Source: Chitinibacter sp. SCUT-21
GTDB lineage: Bacteria > Pseudomonadota > Gammaproteobacteria > Burkholderiales > Chitinibacteraceae
Assembly (NCBI GenBank): GCA_041874755.1
Contig: CP102611.1
Span: forward strand, 868,001-932,000
DNA: 64,000 nt
Reading direction: 5' to 3'
This document shows positions 1-8,734 of this stretch, piece by piece (the first letter of the stretch is position 1; each line of letters begins with the position of its first letter). The position numbers and the translations under genes are program-made. Below the pieces are notes generated by a model that was given only the letters and a program-made list of their open reading frames with translations, was not told the DNA's origin and did not search any database.

Positions 1-1053
1 CACGAGCTGGCGAATGTTTTGCATCAAGTCGCGCTAACGCAAGCGGTACCGAATGCTTTGGCCGATGATTTGCCGCAGCGTGGGCAAATCTTGGCCGCAG
101 CGCAGGCTTTAAGCCCAGAAGACACGCAGCTGTATTACCAAATTGCGCTGCACGGCCGCCGCGATTTGCCGCTTGCGCCGGATGAATACGCTGGCTTTAC
201 GATGACACTGCTGCGGATGCTGGCCTTTGCTCCGGCGAAGCCGGAGCAAGTCAATCAAATGGTCTCTCCAGCGAAGCCGGAGCAAGTCAGTGGAAATATC
301 TCTCAGGCCAAGCCAGAGCAAATATGCGGAAATATCTCGCCAGCGCAGCCAACAGCGAGTGCCGCACCAAGCCCAGCGGCGCCAACGAATAGCGCCAGCG
401 CATCTGTTCAATCTGGAGCTACGCCACAGGGAAAGCCTGAACAGGCTGCGCAGACGATAGCTGCTCGCGAGCCTGTGCCAGCGGCTGCGCCCAAAGCAGA
501 ACCCGCACCAAGTTACGCGGATTTAGAGCCGCCACCATGGCACAGCGAGGCGGCGGAGGCGATTTATCAGGCGAGCGAGCCTGCGCCTCAGTATGTTGCA
601 GAGCCAGCACAAGCAGTACCAGTGCTTGAATCAGCGCCCAGCGCATTACCAGTCCGTGAAAATAAACCCGCCGAGCCATTTAATGGCGATTGGCGTGGTT
701 TAGTGGTTCAACTCAAACTCGGCGCCGCAGGTATGCTGGCGCAGAACGCGCAGCTTATGGGCTACAGCGATATACATATTGATTTACAGGTGGCAGAAGA
801 ACATCGCGCGGTCGCAACGCGCGATTATCAAGACAAATTACGCAGCGCACTGTCTGAGCATTTTGGCCGCGAGATCACCGTCAACGTCAATATTGGCGAG
901 ATTGCTGGAGAAACACCTGCCATTATGTTGGTGCGCGAAAATGCCGCGCGGCAGGAAACCGCCGTCGCGGCGATTCAAAATGATCCATTTATTCAAACCT
1001 TGGTGCGCGATATGGGCGGCACGATCGACGCAGCGTCGATCAAACCGCTGTAA
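1..1053 (+). CDS. dnaX: DNA polymerase III subunits gamma/tau, C-terminal part (5' end outside window)
   Basis: The reading frame is open from base 1, so the N-terminal AAA+ clamp-loader domain lies upstream. What is visible is the end of domain III (HELANVLHQVALTQAVP), then a low-complexity Ala/Pro/Glu-rich linker of about 150 residues, then a compact C-terminal domain ending in MGGTIDAASIKPL. The tail is typical of the tau-specific part that contacts the polymerase alpha subunit and the helicase (family knowledge). The linker holds three 12-residue tandem repeats. ybaB and recR follow on the same strand, the standard dnaX-ybaB-recR arrangement, which supports the call although the diagnostic ATPase domain is missing. 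Confidence 0.85.
   Translation, partial: HELANVLHQVALTQAVPNALADDLPQRGQILAAAQALSPEDTQLYYQIALHGRRDLPLAPDEYAGFTMTLLRMLAFAPAKPEQVNQMVSPAKPEQVSGNISQAKPEQICGNISPAQPTASAAPSPAAPTNSASASVQSGATPQGKPEQAAQTIAAREPVPAAAPKAEPAPSYADLEPPPWHSEAAEAIYQASEPAPQYVAEPAQAVPVLESAPSALPVRENKPAEPFNGDWRGLVVQLKLGAAGMLAQNAQLMGYSDIHIDLQVAEEHRAVATRDYQDKLRSALSEHFGREITVNVNIGEIAGETPAIMLVRENAARQETAVAAIQNDPFIQTLVRDMGGTIDAASIKPL
232..339 (+). repeat. Three 36-bp tandem repeats inside dnaX
   Basis: Three consecutive 36-nt units (232-267, 268-303, 304-339) encode 12-residue units PAKPEQVNQMVS, PAKPEQVSGNIS and QAKPEQICGNIS. A partial fourth unit (PAQP) and a stray GKPEQ follow. The units keep the frame and lie in the flexible linker between DnaX domain III and the tau-specific C-terminus, so copy-number change would only alter linker length. 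Confidence 0.85.
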
Positions 1054-1089
1054 TTGCACCATTCTTTAGTTAGCAAAAAAGGAAGCATT

Positions 1090-1419
1090 ATGTTCAATAA
1101 AGGCGGTTTGGGCGGCTTGATGAAGCAAGCTCAGCAAATGCAAGAAAACATGAAAAAAGCCCAAGACGAATTGGCCAATGTTGAAGTGGAAGGCCAATCG
1201 GGCGCTGGTCTGGTGAAAATCACGCTGACCTGCGCCAACGTGGTAAAACGCGTGGCAATCGATGACAGCTTGCTGTCTGATGACAAAGACATACTGGAAG
1301 ACTTGATCGCTGCAGCCTTTAACGATGCGCTGCGCAAAGCGGAAAGCACTAGCCAGGAAAAAATGGGTGCGTTGACTGCGGGTCTGCCGTTGCCACCGGG
1401 CATGAAGTTCCCATTCTAA
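1090..1419 (+). CDS. ybaB: YbaB/EbfC family nucleoid-associated protein
   Basis: A 109-residue protein starting [20 protein letters not shown] and ending LPPGMKFPF, the hallmark ends of the YbaB/EbfC family. Members form dimers that bind DNA and are co-transcribed with dnaX and recR. The ATG at 1090 is chosen because it follows a purine-rich AAAGGAAG ribosome site and gives the family start; an upstream in-frame start would add 12 unlikely residues. The N-terminal helix is strongly amphipathic (about residues 8-35). It sits 36 bp after dnaX on the same strand. Confidence 0.95.
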   Translation: MFNKGGLGGLMKQAQQMQENMKKAQDELANVEVEGQSGAGLVKITLTCANVVKRVAIDDSLLSDDKDILEDLIAAAFNDALRKAESTSQEKMGALTAGLPLPPGMKFPF

Positions 1420-1431
1420 TTCGCTTTATCC

Positions 1432-1552
1432 AATCTGGCGGCTACGCCTGCACAGCTTGCGACCGTCCGCTGCTCGCAATCCTCATGTACGTTCAGTACA
1501 TTGCGGTTGCTGTGCTGCGTGGCGGTCACAATCTGTTTTGGCTCGCCAGCCA
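1432..1552. repeat. About 120-bp imperfect palindrome between ybaB and recR
   Basis: The left arm (about 1432-1490) and right arm (about 1496-1552) are imperfect reverse complements around the centre GTACGTTCAGTAC. The inner arms pair CAATCCTCATGTAC with GTACATTGCGGTTG, the middle arms pair GACCG with CGGTC, and the outer arms pair GGC...GCC stretches. It has no coding potential and no T-run, so it looks like a foldback dispersed repeat rather than a terminator. I cannot tell from one copy whether it recurs in the genome. Confidence 0.6.
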
Positions 1553-1579
1553 GCTTAGACAAAGCCTGCATACCAAGCA

Positions 1580-1628
1580 CGGTATCGCTACACACCTAGC
1601 ACCCATCAATCCTTTCAAGGCAATACCC
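1580..1628. repeat. 49-bp terminal-inverted-repeat element, copy 1 (one end mismatch)
   Basis: Starts CGGTAT instead of GGGTAT and ends ATACCC exactly 49 bp later. It ends one base before the recR start codon, so the likely recR ribosome site (AAGG at 1617-1620) lies inside the element. It belongs to the family described in the findings. Confidence 0.55.
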
Positions 1629-1629
1629 G

Positions 1630-2226
1630 ATGAGCACGCCGCGTTCGCTAAACAATTTAATTGAAGCCTTGCGCGTTTTGCCTGGCGTCGGCCCCAAATC
1701 AGCGACGCGAATGGCATTTCATCTGGTGCAACGTGATCAAGACGGCGCGGCGCGTTTGGCGCAATCCTTAATGGAGGCGCTCGGCACGCTCAAGCATTGC
1801 CGCCACTGCAACACCTTCACCGAAGCCGACGTTTGCGACATTTGCAGCGACGAGCAACGCAATCACGCGCAATTGTGCGTGGTTGAAATGCCCACCGATC
1901 TGATGTCGATCGAACACACACGCAGTTATGAAGGGCTGTATTTTGTGCTGATGGGCCGCCTCTCGCCGCTGGATGGCATAGGCCCCAAAGACATCGCGCT
2001 CGCGCAACTGCTAAAACGCGCTAGCGACGGCGTCGTCGAAGAAGTCGTACTGGCAACCAATTTCACCACCGAGGGTGAAGCAACCGCGCATTATTTGGCC
2101 GAAATGCTACGCGCGCGCGGGCTTAAAGTTAGCCGTATCGCGCGCGGCCTGCCCGTGGGTGGCGAACTAGAACACGTTGACCCCGGCACACTGGCGCAAG
2201 CCTTGATCGAGCGGCGCGGCCTGTAA
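1630..2226 (+). CDS. recR: Recombination mediator protein RecR
   Basis: 198 residues, the usual RecR length. It has an N-terminal helix-hairpin-helix region ([19 protein letters not shown]), a four-cysteine zinc motif ([16 protein letters not shown], about residues 58-73) and a Toprim domain ([13 protein letters not shown] onward). The C-terminus contains [22 protein letters not shown], the conserved RecR signature. RecR works with RecF/RecO to load RecA on gapped DNA. It is third in the dnaX-ybaB-recR set but is separated from ybaB by a 210-bp gap with two repeat structures, so it may have partly independent expression. Confidence 0.97.
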   Translation: MSTPRSLNNLIEALRVLPGVGPKSATRMAFHLVQRDQDGAARLAQSLMEALGTLKHCRHCNTFTEADVCDICSDEQRNHAQLCVVEMPTDLMSIEHTRSYEGLYFVLMGRLSPLDGIGPKDIALAQLLKRASDGVVEEVVLATNFTTEGEATAHYLAEMLRARGLKVSRIARGLPVGGELEHVDPGTLAQALIERRGL

Positions 2227-2314
2227 ATTTTTTACTACTTCAGCAAGATTTGCAAAGCAAGCCGCGCAGCGCTCGCTACAATCAATAGCGTCTCACCCCA
2301 ATTCAGAAGGACGC

Positions 2315-2653
2315 ATGATGAACACGTGGTTTGTGAGTTTTGGCCTGCCGTTTCTGATCCTTGGCGCGCTCGTCGGTGGCGGTCTGTACGCGCTGTGCGC
2401 GTCAACGATGTACACCTATCTAAAAGAAAACTATAGCGATGCTCTGCCGCCGCGCATCGACGTGTTTATGAACGATTACGAAGCGGTCGGCGGTTTTATG
2501 GCGGGCGTGTGGTATGCGCAGCGCACGGGTGGCTGGCGCCGGATCGAAAGCCGCAGTTGGCGTTATTTCTTTGTCGCCACGCAGAGTTTGGGTTTATTTG
2601 CGATGAGCTGCTGCGCGATTTTTTGCGCCGCCTTTTTATTCGCCCCACGCTAA
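2315..2653 (+). CDS. Small membrane protein of unknown function
   Basis: 112 residues. A hydrophobic N-terminal segment (about residues 6-30, with a GALVGGGLYAL glycine-rich core) and a C-terminal one (about 85-110) flank a polar middle rich in aromatic and arginine residues (YAQRTGGWRRIESRSWRY). An AGAAGGA ribosome site precedes the ATG at 2315; the next codon is also ATG. I do not recognise the family. It stands alone between recR and a strong terminator. Confidence 0.6.
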   Translation: MMNTWFVSFGLPFLILGALVGGGLYALCASTMYTYLKENYSDALPPRIDVFMNDYEAVGGFMAGVWYAQRTGGWRRIESRSWRYFFVATQSLGLFAMSCCAIFCAAFLFAPR

Positions 2654-2684
2654 GGTCAACGCTGAGCCAACTTGGCAGCACAAT

Positions 2685-2736
2685 GAAAAAAGCCCCGAAA
2701 ATGCAGTTTTCACTGTACTTTCGGGGCTTTTCTTTT
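2685..2736 (+). terminator. Rho-independent terminator
   Basis: AAAAAAGCCCCGAAA and CTTTCGGGGCTTTTC pair over 12-13 bases around an 18-base loop and end in a T-run. The A-run on the left makes it usable from both strands, serving the small membrane protein (+) and the tRNA-Leu (-). Confidence 0.85.
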
Positions 2737-2754
2737 CAACCAACTATTTCTAGT

Positions 2755-2839
2755 TGGTGCGAGCGGAGAGACTCGAACTCTCACACCTCACGGCGCTGGA
2801 ACCTAAATCCAGTGCGTCTACCAATTCCGCCACGCTCGC
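2755..2839 (-). tRNA. tRNA-Leu (anticodon UAG)
   Basis: On the minus strand a full class II tRNA is seen: acceptor GCGAGCG paired with CGCTCGC, encoded ACCA 3' end, D-arm with TTGGTAGACGC, anticodon stem CTGGA/TCCAG with loop reading TAG, a long variable arm (GCCGTGAGGTGT) and a T-arm with GTTCGAGTC. The long variable arm and the anticodon identify leucine. Confidence 0.95.
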
Positions 2840-2976
2840 ATCATTTCGGCGATCAATTTCTTTTTCGCTGAAAATCTTGTAGGTGCGCATTATGCTTGGA
2901 TGCGCCCTAAAAGACAAGCGGTATTTGCAAAAATATTCGCGCAATTTGCATAGATACTTCATTGTGAAGGCAATAA

Positions 2977-3390
<414 letters not shown>

Positions 3391-3401
3391 CATCGAATTT
3401 A

Positions 3402-3450
3402 GGGTATTTGCTTTAAGGGCTTATATTGCCTAATCCAGTAGCAAATACCC
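3402..3450. repeat. 49-bp element, copy 2 (perfect ends, 11-bp arms)
   Basis: GGGTATTTGCT at the left is exactly complementary to AGCAAATACCC at the right, the longest perfect arm pair of the family. It fills the gap between the convergent glnB and hybrid kinase genes. Its last base (3450) is the last base of the kinase stop codon TAG (3452-3450). Confidence 0.85.
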
Positions 3451-6134
3451 TACTCAAGCGATTGATTCCCCCAGCGCGCTAAAATCCGTTTTAATCCTTC
3501 TTGCGTGACCGGCTTACTTAGATAATCGTTCATCCCTGCCTCATAACACTGCAATTCATCTTCCTTAAACGCATTCGCCGTTAGCGCAATAATCGGCAAC
3601 TGCGCTGCACTCAGTTTGGTTCGAATCAAACGGGTGGCAATGAACCCATCCATGATGGGCATTTGGCAATCCATCAACACCAACGCGTAATTAGATTCAC
3701 TGATTTTTTGCACCGCTTGCAAACCATCACTGGCCACGTCAACTTTGCAGCCTTGTTTTTGCAATAGTAATTGGGTCACTTTCAAATTCACCAGATTGTC
3801 ATCGACCAACAACACACTCAGCATGCTATTTTGCGCTTCGCGAACCTGATGCACCGTTAGCAAACCTGCTGGCGACGTTGCTGCCACCACGGCAGACAGG
3901 CATTGCGCAATGCCACCTACCTGCGCCGGCAAACCAATATACGCGCTGTAACCGGCTTCGCTAGCTTGCCGTGCACCACCCACTCCAGCGGCAGAAACCA
4001 AGACCGCGCGGCTAAGCGCAGGAAACTGCTGTCGAGTTTGGGCCAATGCTTGTGCGGGGTCGGTATGTGGGCCAAGCTCAAACACCACAACATCAGTATC
4101 GGTGGCCAGTTGTGGCTGATCGAGCGGACAAGTAGCCAAATGGCACTCTAATTGTCGTAATTGCGACAATAAAACGAGATTAGGTTCTGGCTGATCGTGC
4201 AGCAACACAATCTGCTTGCCCGCTAAATCGGCAAATGTGAGTGAAGCCGGTTCAGGCGCTTGTGCAAGCGATAGCTGCACGGTAAAACAACTGCCCTCGC
4301 CCAAGGTACTTTGCACAGCAATGCTGCCCCCCATTGCCGCCACCAAGCGTTTGCTAATCGACAAACCCAAACCAGTGCCACCAAATTTGCGCGTGGTGCT
4401 GGCATCTGCCTGTGAAAAGGGCTGAAACAATCGGGCCATGCCCGCCTCATCCATGCCAACCCCGCTATCGCGCACTCGAATCGTATACAAGCAGGTATGT
4501 TCATCTTGATCCACTACTTCAACGCTCAGCGCAACATACCCTTTCGAGGTAAATTTAATCGCATTATTCAGCAAATTAAGTAGCACCTGCCGCAAGCGAC
4601 TGGGGTCCCCCATCACCCGCCAATTGCGCCCCGGTGGTAATTCCACACGCAGCGCCAAGCCTTTTTCTTTAACCTTACCCGAGACAATTTCTTGCGAATT
4701 TTTAATCACGCCTTCCAAATCAAAGGCAATGCATTCCAAATCTAAATGCCCCGATTCGATTTTCGAAAAATCCAAAATATCATTGATCAGCGCCAATAAG
4801 GCTTCACCCGCCATTTGAATGTGCGCCACATAATCACGCTGCTGCTCATTTAAACCTGCATCGGCCAGTAATTCGGCAAAACCAAGCACGGCATTCATCG
4901 GCGTGCGAATTTCGTGGCTCATATTCGCGAGGAATGAGCTCTTGGCCTGATTAGCCTGCTCTGCCTGCAATTGCGCCATTTTTAATTCGGTGACGTCCAA
5001 GCAAAGCCCAATCACAAACTCACCTTCAAGGCGACCCGCATTGAGCAAAAAAGCTTTTTGCCCTTGCCGCTCAATGGCAAAAACATGGCTATAGCTGGGG
5101 TGCTCAGCACTAAGGGCGAAGAGTTGCTGATGCTCGACTTCTCGATCTTTCAAACTGAGCAAATGCCGTTGCACCTGTTCGGGGTCGGTAAATTGGTCAG
5201 TTGCTACACCATACAAAGCATACAGCGCCTCACTCCATTGCAAACACTGGCTAGGCAAATGATATGACCAGGTTCCCATTTTCAGCGCGCTGGCCGCCAA
5301 TTGCAGTTGTGCCAATTGCTCGGACAACACCCGTTCTTGAATGGAGAGCTGTATGCGTTGCTCATCATCCTGCTGGAACATAATATTGAGCGCCTCTCCC
5401 AAATGCGCCAATTCATTGGCACGCATCGGAGGCACCATCGCATCGCTGCCGGCCGAGCGCTTTGCCACCGTGGCTAACAGGCCATCCAGTGGACGTAAAA
5501 CATGCCCTTTAATTAACCACAGCAAACCACCCCCCATAAAAATCAGCAACAGCGTAAAAATACCGCCCAAAAGCAATATGGTTCGATCTACCGCGCGCTG
5601 AATTTCATCAGTGCTAATCAATAAAATTAAGGTGCCAGATTGAACGTTTTCTCTGCCAACTTGAAAATGATTCAGCAATAAGGGCTCGCCGTATTCCAAC
5701 AAATTGTCACCATGTTCTGAATCAAAATCAACATAGGGCAGTGTTTGAGTCATAACGTGTTCAATGTCTTGTTTTAACTCTACATCCGCAAGATTTGCTA
5801 CGCTTTGGCCGCGCAAAGCCAGCTCATTGGCCACAATGATCCTCGGCGGCGAACCTGCGATGATTAAGGCAGATTGAATTTTGGGGTCGGCCGCCATGGC
5901 AGAAATATAGCGCTGAATACTAGCCAAATTACTCGCAGATTCGGCGGCATATTGCGTGGTTTGTGCCATCGCACGCGCGCGCTCGAGTACTTGCTGCTGC
6001 AGTTGATCGCGCACCACTTGCGTCAAAACCAGCACACCAACGCCACCCAACAATAGCCACAGCGCACATAAGGGGACGAATAACTGCCATTGCAATTGTG
6101 GTTTTTTGAATAGGGAAAGTAATTGGCGTGGCAT
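3450..6134 (-). CDS. Hybrid sensor histidine kinase with pseudo-receiver and receiver domains
   Basis: 894 residues. Order: a transmembrane helix (about 18-42), a periplasmic sensor of about 140 residues, a second helix (about 182-208), HAMP, a PAS-like region (about 280-385), HisKA with ANMSHEIRTPMNAVLGFAEL (phospho-acceptor His407), HATPase with NNAIKFTSKG and GGTGLGLSISKRL, a degenerate receiver lacking the aspartate (about 630-750), and a true receiver (LLVDDN at 776-780, LMDCQMPIMDG with Asp822). The architecture resembles BarA/TorS-type kinases. No HPt domain is visible. The gene starts 2 bp after a periplasmic binding-protein gene, so the two are surely co-transcribed and the binding protein may supply the signal. 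Confidence 0.93.
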   Translation of the reverse strand: MPRQLLSLFKKPQLQWQLFVPLCALWLLLGGVGVLVLTQVVRDQLQQQVLERARAMAQTTQYAAESASNLASIQRYISAMAADPKIQSALIIAGSPPRIIVANELALRGQSVANLADVELKQDIEHVMTQTLPYVDFDSEHGDNLLEYGEPLLLNHFQVGRENVQSGTLILLISTDEIQRAVDRTILLLGGIFTLLLIFMGGGLLWLIKGHVLRPLDGLLATVAKRSAGSDAMVPPMRANELAHLGEALNIMFQQDDEQRIQLSIQERVLSEQLAQLQLAASALKMGTWSYHLPSQCLQWSEALYALYGVATDQFTDPEQVQRHLLSLKDREVEHQQLFALSAEHPSYSHVFAIERQGQKAFLLNAGRLEGEFVIGLCLDVTELKMAQLQAEQANQAKSSFLANMSHEIRTPMNAVLGFAELLADAGLNEQQRDYVAHIQMAGEALLALINDILDFSKIESGHLDLECIAFDLEGVIKNSQEIVSGKVKEKGLALRVELPPGRNWRVMGDPSRLRQVLLNLLNNAIKFTSKGYVALSVEVVDQDEHTCLYTIRVRDSGVGMDEAGMARLFQPFSQADASTTRKFGGTGLGLSISKRLVAAMGGSIAVQSTLGEGSCFTVQLSLAQAPEPASLTFADLAGKQIVLLHDQPEPNLVLLSQLRQLECHLATCPLDQPQLATDTDVVVFELGPHTDPAQALAQTRQQFPALSRAVLVSAAGVGGARQASEAGYSAYIGLPAQVGGIAQCLSAVVAATSPAGLLTVHQVREAQNSMLSVLLVDDNLVNLKVTQLLLQKQGCKVDVASDGLQAVQKISESNYALVLMDCQMPIMDGFIATRLIRTKLSAAQLPIIALTANAFKEDELQCYEAGMNDYLSKPVTQEGLKRILARWGNQSLE
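4493..4541. repeat. 49-bp element inside the hybrid kinase gene (one end mismatch)
   Basis: AGGTAT at 4493-4498 and ATACCC at 4536-4541 are exactly 49 bp apart outer to outer. The element is read through in frame as residues 532-548 (GYVALSVEVVDQDEHTC), a loop of the HATPase domain. The kinase domain is not visibly disrupted. Confidence 0.5.
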
Positions 6135-6136
6135 TG

Positions 6137-7105
6137 CTATTGGTAAAACGCCAGCGTTTGATCAGTTAGAAATGCATCCGCTTGCAGCGGTTTTTTTAGC
6201 ACACCCGCCGCTTGCAAAGCAGCCCCGGTTTCTTGCAAAGATTGCCGCGCCAAACCATTAGCTTGCAAATATTTCACTTGATCGGTCTGATCAATTAATT
6301 GCAAACCATCCAGCCCCGCCAGATAGGATTCGGCGTTGCCACCAGAGCGCGCGCCCATGAGATGCGCATCAGCTTGGCGGTTCACTTTAAAATCGTCCAT
6401 CGCGGCAAAAAAACTATGCACCAAGGCTTTGATATCTTGCGGCCGATTTTCTAGCACCTGCGCATCGACCGAGATCACATCAATCACTTTGCCTGCAATT
6501 TTGGACGTATCAAACACCGCCTGATAGCGCTGATCGGCCAGCAATTTGATTGAATACGGCGGATAGGTTTGGACTGCATCTAGGCGACCCGCCTCTAGCT
6601 CCTGCATTAAATCATCCTGCGCCAAAGTCACTACCTGCACATCTTTCAGCGAGAGCTTGGCGCTTTGCAGCGCATAATGCGCGTTGAGCACATCAACGGT
6701 AATGCCCTCCATCCCTACCCGCTTGCCCGCGAGCGCCTGCACTGATGCCAACGGTTTACGCGCAATCATCACATCGGCCCCCGCCGACGTATCCACCACG
6801 GCTACAACTTTGATCTTTTTACCGGAGTTTTCAGCGGCGACAGCCACTTCAACCAGCGTGGTAGCCATTACATCAATTTGGCCGCGCTCAAAGGCGCGCC
6901 GAACATCGCCCAGTGAATTGAGTTCGATCAATTTCACGTCAAGCCCTGCTTTTTCGTAAAAGCCCTTCATCTTGGCTAAATACAAAAATTCATAGCCGGG
7001 CCAAGGATTAAACCCAACACGCAGCGGCTCTTTGGGCTTACTCGCAGAGCAGGCGGTTAAAATCAGTACACTACACAAAATGCATATGGCTCTGATTGCC
7101 AACAT
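6137..7105 (-). CDS. Periplasmic substrate-binding lipoprotein, NMT1/SsuA-like
   Basis: 322 residues with a lipoprotein signal (hydrophobic ICILCSVLIL, lipobox LTAC, Cys19). The fold signature follows: LRVGFNPWPGYEFLYLAKMKGFYEKAGLDVKL in outline, then QIDVMATTLVEV and a mid-protein GKRVGMEGIT. This is the NitT/TauT/THI5-like binding-protein group that captures small organic ligands. No permease or ATPase gene is adjacent. Its partner is the hybrid kinase 2 bp downstream, suggesting a sensory rather than transport role (inference). The ligand cannot be read from sequence. Confidence 0.85.
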   Translation of the reverse strand: MLAIRAICILCSVLILTACSASKPKEPLRVGFNPWPGYEFLYLAKMKGFYEKAGLDVKLIELNSLGDVRRAFERGQIDVMATTLVEVAVAAENSGKKIKVVAVVDTSAGADVMIARKPLASVQALAGKRVGMEGITVDVLNAHYALQSAKLSLKDVQVVTLAQDDLMQELEAGRLDAVQTYPPYSIKLLADQRYQAVFDTSKIAGKVIDVISVDAQVLENRPQDIKALVHSFFAAMDDFKVNRQADAHLMGARSGGNAESYLAGLDGLQLIDQTDQVKYLQANGLARQSLQETGAALQAAGVLKKPLQADAFLTDQTLAFYQ

Positions 7106-7162
7106 TTTCTATATCCCGCCTGATCAGCATCGACATAGCTCTTTATAGAAGAGAAAGCCAGC

Positions 7163-7184
7163 AAACCCCAATTAGCTTGGGTTT
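7163..7184 (-). terminator. Weak hairpin downstream of cobQ
   Basis: On the minus strand AAACCCAAGCTAATTGGGGTTT forms a 6-7 bp stem just past the cobQ stop, followed by a pyrimidine-rich but not T-only stretch. It could end cobQ transcription; support is modest. Confidence 0.35.
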
Positions 7185-7193
7185 CGAACCAAT

Positions 7194-8672
7194 TTATTGC
7201 GAGTTGATATTCAAACCTGCGCGATAGGCTTGCGGCCAATCAATAGCCTGATCGAGCGCATCGGCTAGGCGATCGATCTCGCGCTCCAGCAAGTCGCTGG
7301 CATCGGCCAATTCGCGGACATCTGCACCACAGCCCGCCCAAGCCAAGATGCTACGCAAAGATTCAGGCTGATCGAATAGGCCATGCAAATAAGTGGCAAT
7401 CATTTGCCCGTCGGGCGACCCCCAACCGTCACTGCGACCATCATACAAAGCAGCAAAACGCGGCCATTCGGGCTGAGTTGTATCACACCAAGTCGAGCGA
7501 CCAACGTGAATTTCGTAGCCTTTGATTGTAGCCTGATCGGCGATTATCTGCCCCGCCACATTGATCAACTGCTTTTCGGCCTCTAATACCGTAGCAATGG
7601 GTATATACCCCAACCCCTTTGCAGATATTGCCCCTGACTCAATACCCATCGGATCAGCAATCGTCTCGCCCAAAATTTGCAACCCACCACACACGCCAAT
7701 CACTTTGCCGCCATAGCGCAAATGCCGCGCAATTTGCTTATCCCACCCTTGCGCGCGCAAATGCGCCAAATCGCCCAGCGTGTTTTTGCTGCCGGGGATA
7801 ATCAGCAAATCGCATTCGGGCAGCGGCTGATTAGGGTTGGCGAACTCGCAGCGCACACTCGGTAGGCGGCGCAGCGGGTCGAAATCGGTGTGGTTCGAGA
7901 TATGTGGCAAGGTGGCGATGACGATGCGAAATTCACCGTCGGCATTGGCCACCATTTTAGGTAGCGCGTCTTCGGCGGCGATTTCCAGCCCATGCAAATA
8001 CGGCACCACCGCCAGCACCGGCTTACCAGTTTTTTCTTCCAGCCAATCGCAGCCGGGTTGCAACAGGCTAATATCGCCGCGAAAACGATTAATAATAAAA
8101 CCTTGAATTCTTGCCTGCTCAGACTCGCTCAAGCACGCCAGCGTGCCGACAAAATGCGCAAATACGCCGCCGCGGTCGATATCGGCCACCAGCCACACCG
8201 GGCAATCGGCCTCTTCGGCAAAGCCCATATTGGCAATATCGCCTTGCCGTAAATTGACTTCGGCGGGGCTACCCGCGCCTTCGACAATCACCCAATCATA
8301 TTGCGCCGCCAAGCGAGCCCACGACTCAAACACCGCGCGTTTGGCCGTGGTTTTGTAATCGTGATAATCCACCGCATCCAGATTGCCGATTGATTTGCCT
8401 TGAATAATCACCTGCGCGCGGCAATCGCTCGAGGGTTTGAGCAGCACCGGATTCATATCGGTGTGCGCAGCCAAGCCACACGCCACCGCCTGCACCGCCT
8501 GCGCACGCCCAATCTCGCCACCGTCCTCAGTCACCGCTGAGTTCAGCGCCATATTTTGCGGCTTGAATGGCGCCACTTTGACGCCACGACGCAGCAGCAA
8601 ACGACATAGCGCAGCAGTTAAAGTCGATTTACCTGCATCGGACGTGCAGCCTTGAATCATTAGCGTGGGCAT
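7194..8672 (-). CDS. cobQ: Adenosylcobyric acid synthase (glutamine-hydrolysing)
   Basis: 492 residues, the usual CobQ/CbiP length. The N-terminal dethiobiotin-synthetase-like domain has the P-loop variant [19 protein letters not shown] (about residues 8-26), then [27 protein letters not shown] and [11 protein letters not shown]. The C-terminal triad amidotransferase has [12 protein letters not shown] with catalytic Cys328 and a later HGLFD. It amidates four carboxylates of adenosylcobyrinic acid diamide. No other cobalamin gene is nearby. A 49-bp element lies inside (7599-7647), coding for the stretch between DPM and IATV with unusually many GGG, ATA and CCC codons. Confidence 0.95.
   Translation of the reverse strand: MPTLMIQGCTSDAGKSTLTAALCRLLLRRGVKVAPFKPQNMALNSAVTEDGGEIGRAQAVQAVACGLAAHTDMNPVLLKPSSDCRAQVIIQGKSIGNLDAVDYHDYKTTAKRAVFESWARLAAQYDWVIVEGAGSPAEVNLRQGDIANMGFAEEADCPVWLVADIDRGGVFAHFVGTLACLSESEQARIQGFIINRFRGDISLLQPGCDWLEEKTGKPVLAVVPYLHGLEIAAEDALPKMVANADGEFRIVIATLPHISNHTDFDPLRRLPSVRCEFANPNQPLPECDLLIIPGSKNTLGDLAHLRAQGWDKQIARHLRYGGKVIGVCGGLQILGETIADPMGIESGAISAKGLGYIPIATVLEAEKQLINVAGQIIADQATIKGYEIHVGRSTWCDTTQPEWPRFAALYDGRSDGWGSPDGQMIATYLHGLFDQPESLRSILAWAGCGADVRELADASDLLEREIDRLADALDQAIDWPQAYRAGLNINSQ
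7599..7647. repeat. 49-bp element inside cobQ (perfect ends)
   Basis: GGGTAT at 7599 and ATACCC ending 7647. On the coding (minus) strand it reads [16 protein letters not shown]. The stretch uses GGG three times, ATA twice and CCC, codons otherwise scarce in this gene. The segment is present at similar length in CobQ homologues from memory (GVES...GLGLLP), so it is either a converted copy or the site evolved in place. Confidence 0.6.
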
Positions 8673-8685
8673 GATTTATCCAGAT

Positions 8686-8734
8686 GGGTATAACCCTAAA
8701 AGCCATATTAGAAATTAGCTTCAGAGCAATACCC
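8686..8734. repeat. 49-bp element between bioH and cobQ (perfect ends)
   Basis: GGGTAT...ATACCC, 49 bp, with an inner dyad AAGCC...TTAGCTT. It starts 13 bp before the cobQ start codon (8672, minus strand) and ends exactly against the bioH stop codon TAA (8737-8735). Both genes are on the minus strand, so it lies between tandem genes. Confidence 0.85.

Noticed and set aside
729..777. AGGTAT...ATACAT at 49 bp in dnaX
   Set aside because: Three end mismatches and no positional or interior support.
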